Counted from the first letter of the stretch, positions 21,882 to 31,655 are shown. The stretch: 39,345 bases of DNA from Neobacillus kokaensis (GCF_014656545.1 NZ_BNDS01000039.1:1-39345); one strand, 5' to 3'. Numbers and translations are program-made. The notes: generated from the letters alone by a model not told the origin.

Positions 21882-23238
21882 ACATTAGATACTGAATAAA
21901 CATCGTCGCTATGCCAAAATAAGTGAGTAATGAGAAAATATCGTTTAAGGTAGTGATTAGCGGTCCTGATGCTACGGCCGGGTCGATATTTAAACGATAC
22001 AAAAGAAGCGGAATGACGGTTCCCGCAAGTGTTCCGATAATTAATGTAAAGAATAAAGAACAGCCAACAACGATTCCTAAAACAAAATTGCCCTGCCAAA
22101 TATAGGCGATGATAGAGATCAACACTGCACAGGTGATCCCAATAGAGATTCCCACGCCAAGTTCACGCATCACCAAACGAACGATCACTTTTTTATTAAT
22201 ATCATGGGAAATTAACCCGCGGACGACAACGGCAAGTGACTGTGTTCCAGTGTTTCCAGTCATGCCCGCAATCATCGGCATAAAAAAGGCAAGAGCGACC
22301 ACCTTCTGCAGTGTTTCTTCAAAACTGCTCATAATTCCACCTGAAATAAGACCGATAAACAATAACAGGACTAGCCAAGGGAGGCGTCTTGTCGCGGCAA
22401 CAAGAGTTTTCGTTTCAAAATCAATGGATTTACCAGACGCCGATAGCTTTTCAATATCTTCATTTGCTTCTTTAATGACAACATCGATAACGTCATCGAC
22501 CGTTATAATTCCGACCAGGATATGGGCTTCATCGACGACGGGAACGGCAATAAAGTCATAGCGTTCAACAGTTTTGGCGACGACTTCCTGGTCGGTTGTC
22601 ACCGTCACATAAATGACCCGTTCATACATGATCTGGTCAATTTTCTCTCCAGGGTCTGCTAATAGCAAGTCCCGGTAGGAAACAACACCAACCAGCCTGC
22701 GGCCGCCATCAATCACATACAAATAGTTAAGAGACTCAGCGAATTCAGCGAATGATTTCAGCTTATCTACTGCTTCCCTAACCGTATAGTAGTTACGAAT
22801 CCAGACGAAGCGGTTGGTCATAATTCTTCCCGCAGTTTCCGGAGGATATTTCATAATATCCTGAACGGCGTTAGACTCCATTTTATTCATTTCTGAAAGG
22901 AGCGATTCTTTCTTTTTGGGGGATAATTCATCCAAAAGCGATGCTAAATCATCATTATCCATTAAATTCAATACATTACTGGACTTTTCAACCCCGAGCA
23001 TATTTAACAGTTCCAGCTGTTCATCTTTATCGAGTTCCTCCATCAAGTCAGCCAGAACATCTGATTTTAAAAACAAGAGAAAGCGTGCTTGATGCTTTAC
23101 GGGTAGATTTTGATAAATCTTTGCAATATCATATGGATGAAGTTCATCCATTACGGTTTCAAATTCAGCTTTTTTATTTTCTTTTAAAGTTTTAATAATA
23201 TATAAATTTATCTCATCCTGCGTCATGTCTTTAATCAT
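21880..23238 (-). CDS. mgtE: Magnesium transporter MgtE
   Basis: 452 residues. Cytoplasmic N domain (about 1-125) with a repeated helical pattern (ELHPYDIAKIYQNLP, LLDELSPKKKESLLSEM), then two CBS domains (about 130-245; VREAVDKLKSFAE and VVGIITVDDVIDVV-like elements), a plug helix, and a five-helix membrane domain with MIAGMTGNTGTQSLAVVVRGL and GPLITTLNDIFSLL. The N and CBS domains sense intracellular magnesium and close the channel. I chose the ATG at 23238, which has GAGGTGA upstream. I see no magnesium M-box leader in the roughly 300 bp before it. Confidence 0.95.
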   Translation of the reverse strand: MIKDMTQDEINLYIIKTLKENKKAEFETVMDELHPYDIAKIYQNLPVKHQARFLLFLKSDVLADLMEELDKDEQLELLNMLGVEKSSNVLNLMDNDDLASLLDELSPKKKESLLSEMNKMESNAVQDIMKYPPETAGRIMTNRFVWIRNYYTVREAVDKLKSFAEFAESLNYLYVIDGGRRLVGVVSYRDLLLADPGEKIDQIMYERVIYVTVTTDQEVVAKTVERYDFIAVPVVDEAHILVGIITVDDVIDVVIKEANEDIEKLSASGKSIDFETKTLVAATRRLPWLVLLLFIGLISGGIMSSFEETLQKVVALAFFMPMIAGMTGNTGTQSLAVVVRGLISHDINKKVIVRLVMRELGVGISIGITCAVLISIIAYIWQGNFVLGIVVGCSLFFTLIIGTLAGTVIPLLLYRLNIDPAVASGPLITTLNDIFSLLTYFGIATMFIQYLM

Positions 23239-23452
23239 AGAAATCACCTCTTCCCAATATGCCGTACAAATCAAAAAAATAAATTATACAAAGAAACAAA
23301 TAATAGTTAAAAATAGTATGTGTAAATCTAAAAAATTTCCGTCCGTTACTAAATTACAACGATGTTAATGATAGCTTATTTTTTGTAAAAAAAATGAAAT
23401 AAGCTATTTGACCTATTTTTTGATAAAATGAGTAAGTATGAACTAAGCACGT

Positions 23453-23474
23453 GGAAGTTTTTTGGAAACTTCCT
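23453..23474 (+). other. Leader hairpin upstream of the unrecognised 258-aa gene
   Basis: GGAAGTTT / AAACTTCC with a TTTGG-type loop, followed by TTTAAAAT. It could be a weak leader terminator or an mRNA 5' structure. The rest of the 300-bp divergent region between mgtE and this gene shows nothing else I can name. Confidence 0.4.
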
Positions 23475-23540
23475 TTAAAATATTATTTTTGACCTTGAGA
23501 ATTGTTAGGCACATTTCTCAATGAACGGAGGAGTATTGCC

Positions 23541-24317
23541 TTGAAGAAGCATCATCAGGACATACGGGATCTTATTTATATTCACTTAAACCAACAAGAC
23601 CAGTATGTCATATCCCATGGTATCGAATTTGATGAGTTTGTTTCAACCTTTTCTGGTTCCTTAAATAATCTGCTGCTGTTAGCGCACGGCTATGATGATG
23701 CCGATTTTAACATGCACACTTTACTTGAATATTGCCCGGTAGAAAGAATTCACAAGCTGGCGGCAGAGGATGTTTACGGCTACGGAAACTTCTGTTGGAT
23801 TGATTTTTTAGAAGAAGACGTGTTAAATGAACTGACAGGACAGGAGATGGCGGAACTATTATATCTCGGGCATCATAAACAACACTTGAAACTGCCTTTT
23901 TATAATAAACTAGGTAACCGATTTGTTTATTTAGCCCATGAGGACGGTTGGTTTAATAAAATCTATTATCGAAGCTTTAAAGATTTTTTTCAGTTGTTTA
24001 GTGTAGTCGTCTCTCATAAGCTTGGAGAGCTGAAACCGGAAAAGACTTTACTTGGAATTCGAAAAAAACGCACATACCCTCCGGTAAATAAAGAGATTCT
24101 GTTATCCTTAACCCCATTCATCAAAGAGGGAATATGCATTTCAATTAGAGATGCTGACCACCAGCGCACCCGTATTGAAATTCCAATCTGGGTGATTGGC
24201 GATTTTGCTAATATGGATGACATGTATGAGGAATATTTGCAGGCTTCACACGAACAATACCATGCAAAACTTATTTTTGATAAAAAGACAAAAGAGTGGA
24301 AACTGAACGTTATGTAA
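23541..24317 (+). CDS. Uncharacterised cytoplasmic protein, 258 aa
   Basis: I do not recognise the family. The TTG start at 23541 is chosen because GGAGG lies nine bases before it; a further upstream frame extension has no ribosome site. The protein is soluble, acidic and rich in aromatic residues, and it has no signal peptide or membrane segment. Notable stretches are LLLLAHGYDDADFNMHTLLEYCPVERIHKL near the N terminus and LTPFIKEGICISIRDADHQRTRIEIPIWVIGDF in the second half, followed by an HEQYHAKLIFD tail. The position just upstream of ddl, divergent from mgtE, suggests a chromosomal housekeeping gene. A terminator follows, so it is monocistronic. Confidence 0.75.
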   Translation: MKKHHQDIRDLIYIHLNQQDQYVISHGIEFDEFVSTFSGSLNNLLLLAHGYDDADFNMHTLLEYCPVERIHKLAAEDVYGYGNFCWIDFLEEDVLNELTGQEMAELLYLGHHKQHLKLPFYNKLGNRFVYLAHEDGWFNKIYYRSFKDFFQLFSVVVSHKLGELKPEKTLLGIRKKRTYPPVNKEILLSLTPFIKEGICISIRDADHQRTRIEIPIWVIGDFANMDDMYEEYLQASHEQYHAKLIFDKKTKEWKLNVM

Positions 24318-24325
24318 TAGTGTAC

Positions 24326-24357
24326 AAACCAGTCCTTATCTTTTGGGGCTGGTTTTT
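24326..24357 (+). terminator. Terminator after the 258-aa gene
   Basis: AAACCAGTCC / GGGGCTGGTT stem, short T-rich loop, then TTTTA. Confidence 0.75.
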
Positions 24358-24526
24358 ACTTGCGTTATAAATTTAAGATAGATTGTTTTGAAGCAAGCTG
24401 GTTCATTCATAAAATAAATACAGGTAAAGATGGTTCGTTTTTCCCAATGAAAATCAGGTCATGAGAATACTTTCTGATGCGATAAAGTGATAAAATAAAA
24501 CGTGATTTAGAAAATGGAGGGTAACC

Positions 24527-25606
24527 ATGAAAACAAAATTAGGCTTGTTGTACGGAGGAAAATCCGCCGAGCATAAAGTATCGTTACAGACGGCATTAGC
24601 TGTTATTAAAGCATTAGATCTAGAAAAATTTGAAATTCATCCGATTTACATAAATACAGAAGGCCAATGGATTAAAGGTCCCGAGCTTGAAGGACCAGTT
24701 GAAAACGTGAAGGCGTTGGAATTCTCATTAGAGGATGCTTTTACGCCAGCATCATTAGCACCAGCAGTATTCCAGACATCTGATCAGGAACAAGCGTCAC
24801 TTGATGTGGTATTTCCACTGCTCCATGGACCAAATGGTGAGGACGGAACAGTCCAAGGATTATTAGAGCTGTTAAACCTGCCATACGTTGGTAACGGTGT
24901 TTTAGCTTCTGCGGCAGGAATGGATAAAGTGCTGATGAAAAATATTTTTGCTCAAGCAGGACTCGCTCAAGTAAACTATGTGGCTTTTGTAAAACGCGAA
25001 TGGGAAAAGGCGAGAGATGCTGCTTATACGAAGGTGGAAGCGGAGCTTGGCTATCCTTGCTTTGTTAAACCGGCTAATCTTGGTTCAAGTGTCGGCATCA
25101 GTAAATGCCGCAACCGTGAGGAGTTAGAAGCAGCGTTCGAGGAAGCATTCCAATTTGACCGCAAAGTGATTATCGAAGAGGGTGTAATTGCCCGCGAAAT
25201 TGAGGTTGGCGTTCTTGGAAACGATGAACCGGAATGTTCTGTAGCGGGTGAAATTGTTCCGAAAAAGGATTTCTATGATTATACAGCAAAATATGAGGAT
25301 GGAAATACAGCCTTGATTATTCCCGCTGACATTACCGAAGAACAATATCAAGAATTAAAGGAAATGGCGATTCGTGCCTTTAAAGCATTGGATTGTTCCG
25401 GACTTGTCCGTGCTGATTTCTTTTTAACAAAAGACGGCAAGGTGTTAATTAATGAAGTGAATACAATGCCAGGCTTCACACCATTTAGCATGTTCCCGTT
25501 ATTGTGGAAACATACCGGTGTAGAGTATCCACAATTAATTGAGCGCCTTGTTGATCTTGCGAAAGAACGTCATGACGAAAAGCAGCAAATTAAATATACT
25601 TTCTAA
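24527..25606 (+). CDS. ddl: D-alanine--D-alanine ligase
   Basis: 359 residues, normal for the longer Ddl type. It has LLYGGKSAEHKVSLQTALAV at the N terminus (the second glutamate contacts the first D-alanine), an ATP-grasp core with YPCFVKPANLGSSVGISK, and FFLTKDGKVLINEVNTMPGFTPFSMFP for the metal-binding end. It joins two D-alanines for the peptidoglycan stem peptide. It is followed by murF, which attaches the dipeptide, and upstream alr-made D-alanine comes from the same chromosomal block. GGAGGGT lies before the ATG. A strong hairpin separates it from murF. Confidence 0.96.
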   Translation: MKTKLGLLYGGKSAEHKVSLQTALAVIKALDLEKFEIHPIYINTEGQWIKGPELEGPVENVKALEFSLEDAFTPASLAPAVFQTSDQEQASLDVVFPLLHGPNGEDGTVQGLLELLNLPYVGNGVLASAAGMDKVLMKNIFAQAGLAQVNYVAFVKREWEKARDAAYTKVEAELGYPCFVKPANLGSSVGISKCRNREELEAAFEEAFQFDRKVIIEEGVIAREIEVGVLGNDEPECSVAGEIVPKKDFYDYTAKYEDGNTALIIPADITEEQYQELKEMAIRAFKALDCSGLVRADFFLTKDGKVLINEVNTMPGFTPFSMFPLLWKHTGVEYPQLIERLVDLAKERHDEKQQIKYTF

Positions 25607-25612
25607 TATCCT

Positions 25613-25636
25613 TGACACGGCTATAGGCCGTGTCCA
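25613..25636 (+). terminator. Intercistronic hairpin between ddl and murF
   Basis: GACACGGC / GCCGTGTC, 8-bp perfect stem with a TATAG loop. Only a weak T-rich tail (CATTTCT) follows, so it may attenuate or stabilise rather than terminate. Confidence 0.5.
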
Positions 25637-25669
25637 TTTCTGTAAAAAAGATAAGGGAGGGTTAATAAA

Positions 25670-27052
25670 ATGATTAAACGGTCTTTAAAGCAGATTGCTG
25701 ATATGGTCTCAGCCAAAAACGATATAACACCATTTTCTGATACACCGATTTCCGGCGTTACGATTGATTCCAGAAAAATTGAATCTGGGAATATATTTAT
25801 TCCATTTAAAGGCGAGCATGTTGACGGTCATAAATATGTTGAAGCAGCAATCGCCAGCGGAGCTGCGGCGGCATTTTGGCAAGAGGATGTCCCAAATCCA
25901 CCGAAAAACCTGCCAATTATTATTGTGGAAGACTGTCTTGCTGCACTGCAGGAATTAGCACGTAAATATCGACAAGAATTGAATGTGAAAGTTGTTGGGA
26001 TTACCGGTAGTAACGGAAAAACAACGACAAAAGATATGACCGCGAGCTTGTTGTCATTAAAATATAAAGTGCAGAAAACAGAAGGAAACTTCAACAATCA
26101 TATAGGTCTGCCATTAACGGTGTTAAGTTTAAGTGAGGATACGGAAATTGCTGTTTTGGAAATGGGAATGAGCGGCCGTGGAGAAATCGAATTTTTAACA
26201 AAACTTGCCTGTCCTGATGCGGTTGTCATTACCAATATTGGAGAATCACACTTGCTTGACTTAGGGTCAAGGGAGGCGATTGCTGAAGCCAAGCTTGAGA
26301 TTTTACAAGGGCTTAAACCAGGAGGTCTTGCTGTCCTGCATGGTGATGAACCGCTGTTAATGGAACGGATTAATCAATATAAAGGCAATATTGAACTGCA
26401 AACCTTTGGCAGAAGTGACTCCAATAATCTGTATCCAATTGAAATTACTCAGCTGGAGCAGGGGAATCGCTTTATTGTTAATGCTTCCAGCCAAGCGTTT
26501 GAATTGCCAGTTTTAGGAACGCATAATATATTAAATTCACTTGCCGCAATGTTAATTGCCCGCTACTTTTCTATTCCTTTTGAAACAATGAGTGATGGGC
26601 TGCAGGCGGTTAAGCTGACAAATATGCGAATGGAGCTTGTGGAAGGGCGGCACGGTGAAAAAATTATAAATGATGCCTACAATGCAAGTCCAACTTCGAT
26701 GATGGCGGCAATTGAACTAGTATCAAATCTTCAAGGTTATGAGCGAAAGATTCTTGTTCTCGGCGATATGCTGGAGCTTGGACCTGAGGAAGAACAGTAT
26801 CATCGAAAAATTGGAACAGCCTTAAATCCAAAGCAAATTGATTTGCTGTTCACTTATGGCGAATTAGGAACCCACATCGTAAACGGGGCAATGAAAGTAT
26901 TAGGTGAAAACCGGGTATTTGCCTATTTAGAAAAGGAAGAACTGATCAAGCAATTAGAACGTCATGTAAACGATGATACTCTTGTTTTGGTAAAAGCTTC
27001 CCGTGGTATGAAATTAGAGGAAGTTGTCAAAGCATTACAGAAGGAGAACTAG
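25670..27052 (+). CDS. murF: UDP-MurNAc-tripeptide--D-alanyl-D-alanine ligase
   Basis: 460 residues in the three-domain Mur ligase arrangement: an N-terminal UDP-binding part, a central ATPase with P-loop GITGSNGKTTTKD (about residue 110) and EMGMSGRGEIEFLTKLACPDAVVITNIGESHL, then a C-terminal domain with NDAYNASPTSM and VLGDMLELG. It adds D-Ala-D-Ala to UDP-MurNAc-tripeptide, completing the peptidoglycan precursor. It lies next to ddl, its substrate supplier. The ribosome site GGGAGGG is eight or so bases from the ATG. The gap to cshA is 367 bp. Confidence 0.96.
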   Translation: MIKRSLKQIADMVSAKNDITPFSDTPISGVTIDSRKIESGNIFIPFKGEHVDGHKYVEAAIASGAAAAFWQEDVPNPPKNLPIIIVEDCLAALQELARKYRQELNVKVVGITGSNGKTTTKDMTASLLSLKYKVQKTEGNFNNHIGLPLTVLSLSEDTEIAVLEMGMSGRGEIEFLTKLACPDAVVITNIGESHLLDLGSREAIAEAKLEILQGLKPGGLAVLHGDEPLLMERINQYKGNIELQTFGRSDSNNLYPIEITQLEQGNRFIVNASSQAFELPVLGTHNILNSLAAMLIARYFSIPFETMSDGLQAVKLTNMRMELVEGRHGEKIINDAYNASPTSMMAAIELVSNLQGYERKILVLGDMLELGPEEEQYHRKIGTALNPKQIDLLFTYGELGTHIVNGAMKVLGENRVFAYLEKEELIKQLERHVNDDTLVLVKASRGMKLEEVVKALQKEN

Positions 27053-27283
27053 ATTACTTTATAAGATGCAGGGATAGTTGAAAAACTGTAGATATAATGC
27101 CCAAAACTGCAGAAAGTTTAAAAATATTGCAGGCATCCACTGCAAAATTGCGGAAAAAACATCTTAGTATGCAAAGTAAAAAATATCCATCGGACAAGCG
27201 TGGCAGCCTCGTCCAATATTGCAATATATTGCTGAAAATGATATTATAATCTTCAATGTGTCTAGAGATTGATAAAAAAAGGG

Positions 27284-27312
27284 CATACTCCTTTGGAGGA
27301 ATGTCTTTTTTT
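27284..27312 (+). terminator. Possible terminator or attenuator upstream of cshA
   Basis: GGCATACTCC pairs imperfectly with GGAGGAATGTC (one mismatch and a bulge), followed by eight T. It sits about 110 bp before the cshA start, in a 367-bp gap between murF and cshA that shows no gene. It could end the murF transcript or regulate cshA. Confidence 0.5.
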
Positions 27313-27419
27313 TGGTAAAATAAAGATGTTACGTAAACGCAAATGGATGCGTATCCTGAGTATAGATTCAGCACTAGATATATAAAATATTTTCAAATAG
27401 ATGAAGGAGAATGAAAACA

Positions 27420-28898
27420 TTGACGAAGTTTGAAGATTTAGGTATAGGCCAGGCGACGTTAAAAGCTGTCCTCCGCATGGGCTTTGAGGAAGCAACCCCA
27501 ATTCAGGCTGAAACGATTCCGATCAGTCTTGCGAATAATGATGTAATCGGCCAAGCACAGACAGGTACTGGGAAAACGGCTGCCTTTGGAATTCCTTTAG
27601 TGGAAAAAGTAGATAAAGAAGTAGAAGCCATCCAAGGGATTATTATTGCTCCCACAAGAGAACTGGCGATTCAAGTATCAGAAGAGCTTTACAAAATTGG
27701 TGCCGGAAAAAGAGTGCGTGTACTGCCAATTTATGGTGGACAGGATATTGGCCGCCAAATTCGTTCATTAAAGAAAGCCCCACATATTATTGTCGGTACC
27801 CCAGGACGCCTGCTTGATCATATTAATAGAAAGACGATGCGTCTTGATCAAGTTCATACGGTCATTCTTGATGAAGCAGATGAAATGCTAAACATGGGAT
27901 TTATTGAGGATATTGAAGCTATTCTTGCAGAAATCCCAGAAGCGCGTCAAACGCTCTTGTTCTCAGCAACAATGCCTGGTCCAATCCAGCGAATTGCCGA
28001 GAAATTCATGAAGGATCCTAAAATTGTCCGGGTAAAGGCAAAGGAAATGACTGTTCCTTCCATTGAACAATACTACCTAGAAGTACAGGAAAAAAATAAA
28101 TTTGATGTGTTAACCCGTCTCCTTGATATTCAATCACCTGAACTGGCGATCGTGTTTGGACGGACAAAGCGTCGTGTCGATGAATTGTCTGAAGCATTGA
28201 ATTTAAGGGGTTATACTGCTGAAGGAATTCACGGCGATTTAAGCCAGGCAAAACGTCTTTCTGTCCTTCGCAAATTTAAAGAAGGCTCCATCGATGTTCT
28301 TGTCGCAACAGATGTGGCTGCACGCGGACTTGATATTTCCGGTGTTACACACGTATATAATTTCGATATTCCACAAGACCCTGAAAGTTATGTACACCGT
28401 ATCGGCCGTACTGGACGTGCCGGAAAAACCGGTGTGGCCATGACATTTGTAACCCCAAGGGAAAAATCTTATCTTTCTATTGTGGAGAAAACGACAAAAC
28501 GTAAGATGGAACGGATGCAGGCCCCAACCCTTGATGAAGCATTAGAAGGTCAGCAACGGGCTGTCGTTGATAAGATTTTACAAGCGATTGATAACAACAA
28601 TCTTCAATATTACAAAGCGGCTGCTGAGGAATTGCTAGAAGCAAATGACGCCTCAACTGTTGTTGCTGCAGTTTTGAAAATGTTAACGAAAGAACCTGAT
28701 CAAACACCTGTTAAATTAACGGAGGAATCACCTCTTCCACAAAAGAGAGAGAAAAAGTCATTTGACCGGGACCGTCGCAGACGTGATGATTCTCGCGGAT
28801 TTAATGGTGACCGTCGTAAAAAGTCATCATTTAAACCACGAAGCGGAGAAAAAAGAAGCGGCGGCAAGCCTTCAAAGCCAAGAAGCTATAATCATTAA
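27420..28898 (+). CDS. cshA: DEAD-box RNA helicase CshA
   Basis: About 492 residues. Q motif GFEEATPIQAETIP, motif I AQTGTGKTAAFG, motif II VILDEADEML, motif III LFSATMPG, motif VI HRIGRTGRAGKTG, and a basic RRRRDD... tail that binds RNA. CshA remodels RNA, associates with the degradosome and ribosome assembly, and helps at low temperature. The TTG at 27420 is favoured because AAGGAG (27404-27409) lies ten bases upstream; an in-frame ATG at 27411 almost touches it. The protein then starts TKFEDLG, like B. subtilis CshA. Confidence 0.95.
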   Translation: MTKFEDLGIGQATLKAVLRMGFEEATPIQAETIPISLANNDVIGQAQTGTGKTAAFGIPLVEKVDKEVEAIQGIIIAPTRELAIQVSEELYKIGAGKRVRVLPIYGGQDIGRQIRSLKKAPHIIVGTPGRLLDHINRKTMRLDQVHTVILDEADEMLNMGFIEDIEAILAEIPEARQTLLFSATMPGPIQRIAEKFMKDPKIVRVKAKEMTVPSIEQYYLEVQEKNKFDVLTRLLDIQSPELAIVFGRTKRRVDELSEALNLRGYTAEGIHGDLSQAKRLSVLRKFKEGSIDVLVATDVAARGLDISGVTHVYNFDIPQDPESYVHRIGRTGRAGKTGVAMTFVTPREKSYLSIVEKTTKRKMERMQAPTLDEALEGQQRAVVDKILQAIDNNNLQYYKAAAEELLEANDASTVVAAVLKMLTKEPDQTPVKLTEESPLPQKREKKSFDRDRRRRDDSRGFNGDRRKKSSFKPRSGEKRSGGKPSKPRSYNH

Positions 28899-28904
28899 TT
28901 GTTA

Positions 28905-28939
28905 AAAGAGCATGGACAAATTGTTCATGCTCTTTTTCT
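28905..28939 (+). terminator. Terminator of cshA
   Basis: AAAGAGCATG...CATGCTCTTT with a loop around ACAAATTGT, followed by TTTCTTT, seven bases after the stop. Confidence 0.88.
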
Positions 28940-29053
28940 TTCATAAGCCCCCATTTTTCATGCTTTTAAAGGATCATTCTTTATAGACTGGCGCTAGTAC
29001 CAGTTTCATCTGTATACTTGAAAATATGGAATGTTTTGGTGAGGGGGAGCCTG

Positions 29054-29533
29054 ATGGTTTTAAGACCGCAAAAACGAATTTCTAATAAGGCATTGACAGT
29101 GTGGCGGATCTCGGGAGTAATTACATCGGTGATTGGCTGGTCGATTACGGCAACGGCTTTATTTTTATTACATATTTTCGATGCGCCATTTTGGATATCG
29201 ATTATCCTGGTTGTACTCGGCATTCTGTTTCCATGCTTGCATATTTTTGTCACTCCGACGCTTAGATGGAGGAGCTGGAGATATGACGTGCGGGAGGAAG
29301 AGATTGAGCTTGAAGAGGGGATTTTTGTTAAAACAAGAACCTTGGTCCCAATGATCCGCGTTCAGCATGTTGATACCAATCAAGGTCCTATCTTAAGAAG
29401 GTACAAGCTTGCCTCTGTTGTGGTTCATACAGCAGCCACTGCACATGAAATCCCTGCCTTAGAAGAGACGGAGGCAGAGGAATTACGTTTCTTTATTTCC
29501 AAATTAGCAAGGACGGCGGAAGAAGATGTCTAA
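29054..29533 (+). CDS. ydbS: PH-domain membrane protein YdbS
   Basis: 159 residues, the same size as B. subtilis YdbS. Two membrane helices (about 20-60) are followed by a bacterial PH (DUF304/bPH2) domain with WRYDVREEEIELEEGIFVKTRTLVPMIRVQHVD. In B. subtilis YdbS and YdbT act together and protect against antimicrobial compounds under sigma-W control; here I see no sigma-W promoter upstream. I chose the ATG at 29054, preceded by GAGGGGGAG. An in-frame TTG 12 codons upstream lacks support. The stop overlaps the start of ydbT by 8 bp. Confidence 0.9.
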   Translation: MVLRPQKRISNKALTVWRISGVITSVIGWSITATALFLLHIFDAPFWISIILVVLGILFPCLHIFVTPTLRWRSWRYDVREEEIELEEGIFVKTRTLVPMIRVQHVDTNQGPILRRYKLASVVVHTAATAHEIPALEETEAEELRFFISKLARTAEEDV

Positions 29534-30968
29534 TCCAAAGCGGCTTCACCCAATAGCGAGTGTTGTGACCACCGGAAGAAGAATCAGAAACCTGATCATT
29601 CCGATGCTTGCGATTAATTTTTCCGGGGGGCGTGAAGGCATAGTCTCGCTGCTCGTAACATTGGCTATCTCTCTCGTTGCCATTATTATCACATTGCTGA
29701 CGGGTATTTTATCATGGCTCCGATATACATACAGGTTTGAGGAGGATGAACTCAGAATTGAATACGGTATTTTCATCCGCCAAAAAAGATATATTCCGTT
29801 TGAACGGATTCAAAGCATCAATCTAACAGAAGGCTTATTACAGCGAATGTTTGGACTGGTAAAGGTTCAAATAGAAACAGCAGGCGGCGGAGATGAGGCA
29901 GAAGCCGTACTGTCGGCAATTACGAAAGAAGAAGCAAGGTTAATTCAGGAATATGTTGCGCAAGCCAAAAGCGGCGGAGACAATGAGATAAAGGACGTAC
30001 AGGAAGGGCAAGAGGTTTTTACTATTTCCACACCCGAATTACTGGTTCTATCTTTAACTTCAGGGGGAGTTGGAGTGGTGATTTCTGCTTTGTTTGCTTT
30101 ATTTTCGCAGCTCGATGACTTTATTCCGTATAAAAGGATTTTCGGAGACATGGAAGAATGGGCGGTCCAAAATATCGTTACGGTCGCAGTCGTTGTGTTT
30201 ATTGTCTTTTTCCTGGCCTGGGTCATTTCTCTAATTATCACCATGCTGAAGTATGCTAATTTTACAGTAATGAAAACAGAAAAGGACTTCATCATTTCAC
30301 AAGGCTTGCTTGAGAAAAAACAAATGACCATTCCGTTAAAACGGATACAGGCAATTCGCATCAATGAGAACTTTGTTCGGCAATTGCTTGGCTGCGGTAC
30401 GGTATATGTGGAGAGTGCCGGCGGTTCTAGTGAAAATGAGGAAGCAGCAAATGTTATGATTTTACCAATTGTAAAGGTAAAACAAATCGGGACCATACTA
30501 GCCTCTCACCTTCCCGATTATATAATTACTTCTTCCTTTAAAACGCTGCCAACACGGGCAAGAAGAAGATATATACTGCGAAGTTGGTGTATAACTGTTC
30601 CGATTGTGATTGCAGCTATCTTCTTTTTTAAATTTTGGGGATTGCTCTCGTTGATTTTACTCGGTTTAGGTACAGGCAGTGCTCTTCTAAAATATAGGGA
30701 TGCAGGGTGGGACCTTGAGCAGCAGCAGTTAACTCTAAGGTACAGGACAATAACAAGGACGACGATTTTCATGAAGAAAAAGCGGATACAAAGCTTAGAA
30801 ATGCAGGAGAGTTATTTTCAGAAGAAGCGTCAGCTTGGCACTATCGCTGCCTCAGTAAAATCAGGTGCCGGGGGTGCTGGAGGTACAATTGTCGATATGG
30901 AAATTGACGATGTTCATCTTGTGTATGAATGGTTTTCAAGAGAAAAACAAATGGAGATCTCCGGCTGA
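29526..30968 (+). CDS. ydbT: PH-domain membrane protein YdbT
   Basis: 480 residues, slightly shorter than the B. subtilis protein. It carries three bPH2 (DUF304) repeats, each with a FERIQS-like or LKRIQAIR signature: IPFERIQSINLTEGLLQRMFGLV near 95, IPLKRIQAIRINENFVRQLLGCG near 275, and MKKKRIQSLEMQESYFQKKRQLG near 425. Membrane segments lie between them. It is the partner of YdbS, with which it overlaps by 8 bp. The 15 bp after its stop lead to the convergent rhomboid gene, with no obvious terminator. Confidence 0.92.
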   Translation: MSNPKRLHPIASVVTTGRRIRNLIIPMLAINFSGGREGIVSLLVTLAISLVAIIITLLTGILSWLRYTYRFEEDELRIEYGIFIRQKRYIPFERIQSINLTEGLLQRMFGLVKVQIETAGGGDEAEAVLSAITKEEARLIQEYVAQAKSGGDNEIKDVQEGQEVFTISTPELLVLSLTSGGVGVVISALFALFSQLDDFIPYKRIFGDMEEWAVQNIVTVAVVVFIVFFLAWVISLIITMLKYANFTVMKTEKDFIISQGLLEKKQMTIPLKRIQAIRINENFVRQLLGCGTVYVESAGGSSENEEAANVMILPIVKVKQIGTILASHLPDYIITSSFKTLPTRARRRYILRSWCITVPIVIAAIFFFKFWGLLSLILLGLGTGSALLKYRDAGWDLEQQQLTLRYRTITRTTIFMKKKRIQSLEMQESYFQKKRQLGTIAASVKSGAGGAGGTIVDMEIDDVHLVYEWFSREKQMEISG

Positions 30969-30983
30969 GTGCCAGAGTCTCCC

Positions 30984-31592
30984 TTATTTTTTTAAAACAT
31001 ATCCAAGAAAAAATCCGCCTAAAAGACCGAATAGATGAGCTGTAATATTTATATTTGGCTGGATAAAGGTCATAATGAGACTGACGACACAGAGAGTAAT
31101 AATTATTTGAGAGTTTTCCTTTGAAAGCCTATTTTTTTGAAAAATAATCATCGCAATATAATAGCCGAACAAGCCAAAGATAGCGCCGCTTGACCCAACA
31201 TGTGTATAGGTAAGCGGCTCAAGAATGAAGGTGGCAACATTGGCGATGATTCCGGAAGCGAGATAAATGAATAGAAATCTGCCGCCGCCAAGCAGCCGTT
31301 CTAGGGCCGGACCAAATAAAACAATTGAAAAGCTATTAAAAAGCATATGGGAAAAGCCGCTATGCATGAATATAGGAGTAATAAGCCGCCAAAATTCTCC
31401 TTCCATAATATAAAGATTTACACCGGAAAAATGTTCAAAGAACCAGTAGTTTGGGAAAATGGGTAAAATGGTTAATAAATATAAGGAAATATGGATCGCC
31501 ACGATGGCCGAAACGATTGGGTAATAGCGAATAAATTCACGAAAGCTTTCAGTTCTGGTAAATATAGAAAAACCCCCTCTCACTATCATCAT
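30984..31592 (-). CDS. ydcA: Rhomboid-family intramembrane serine protease YdcA
   Basis: 202 residues, six membrane helices. The catalytic serine sits in VGSSGAIFG and the catalytic histidine in ITAHLFGLLGG, the rhomboid dyad. MHSGFSHMLFNSFSIVLFG is the conserved helix 2 segment, and FWRLITPIFMHS is the loop before it. It cleaves membrane proteins within the bilayer; substrates are unknown. The start (ATG at 31592, or 31589) has no clear ribosome site, so it is less certain. It is divergent from acpS, as in B. subtilis. Confidence 0.9.
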   Translation of the reverse strand: MMIVRGGFSIFTRTESFREFIRYYPIVSAIVAIHISLYLLTILPIFPNYWFFEHFSGVNLYIMEGEFWRLITPIFMHSGFSHMLFNSFSIVLFGPALERLLGGGRFLFIYLASGIIANVATFILEPLTYTHVGSSGAIFGLFGYYIAMIIFQKNRLSKENSQIIITLCVVSLIMTFIQPNINITAHLFGLLGGFFLGYVLKK

Positions 31593-31655
31593 AAACGGAA
31601 TTGTAGTCTTTTACACTATTATGCTCGCAAAAATTAATATAGAAGGATGTTGTAT

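Noticed and set aside
23239..23500. Magnesium M-box riboswitch upstream of mgtE
   Set aside because: None of the conserved M-box blocks is visible on the minus strand, and only a short leader is available before the divergent gene.
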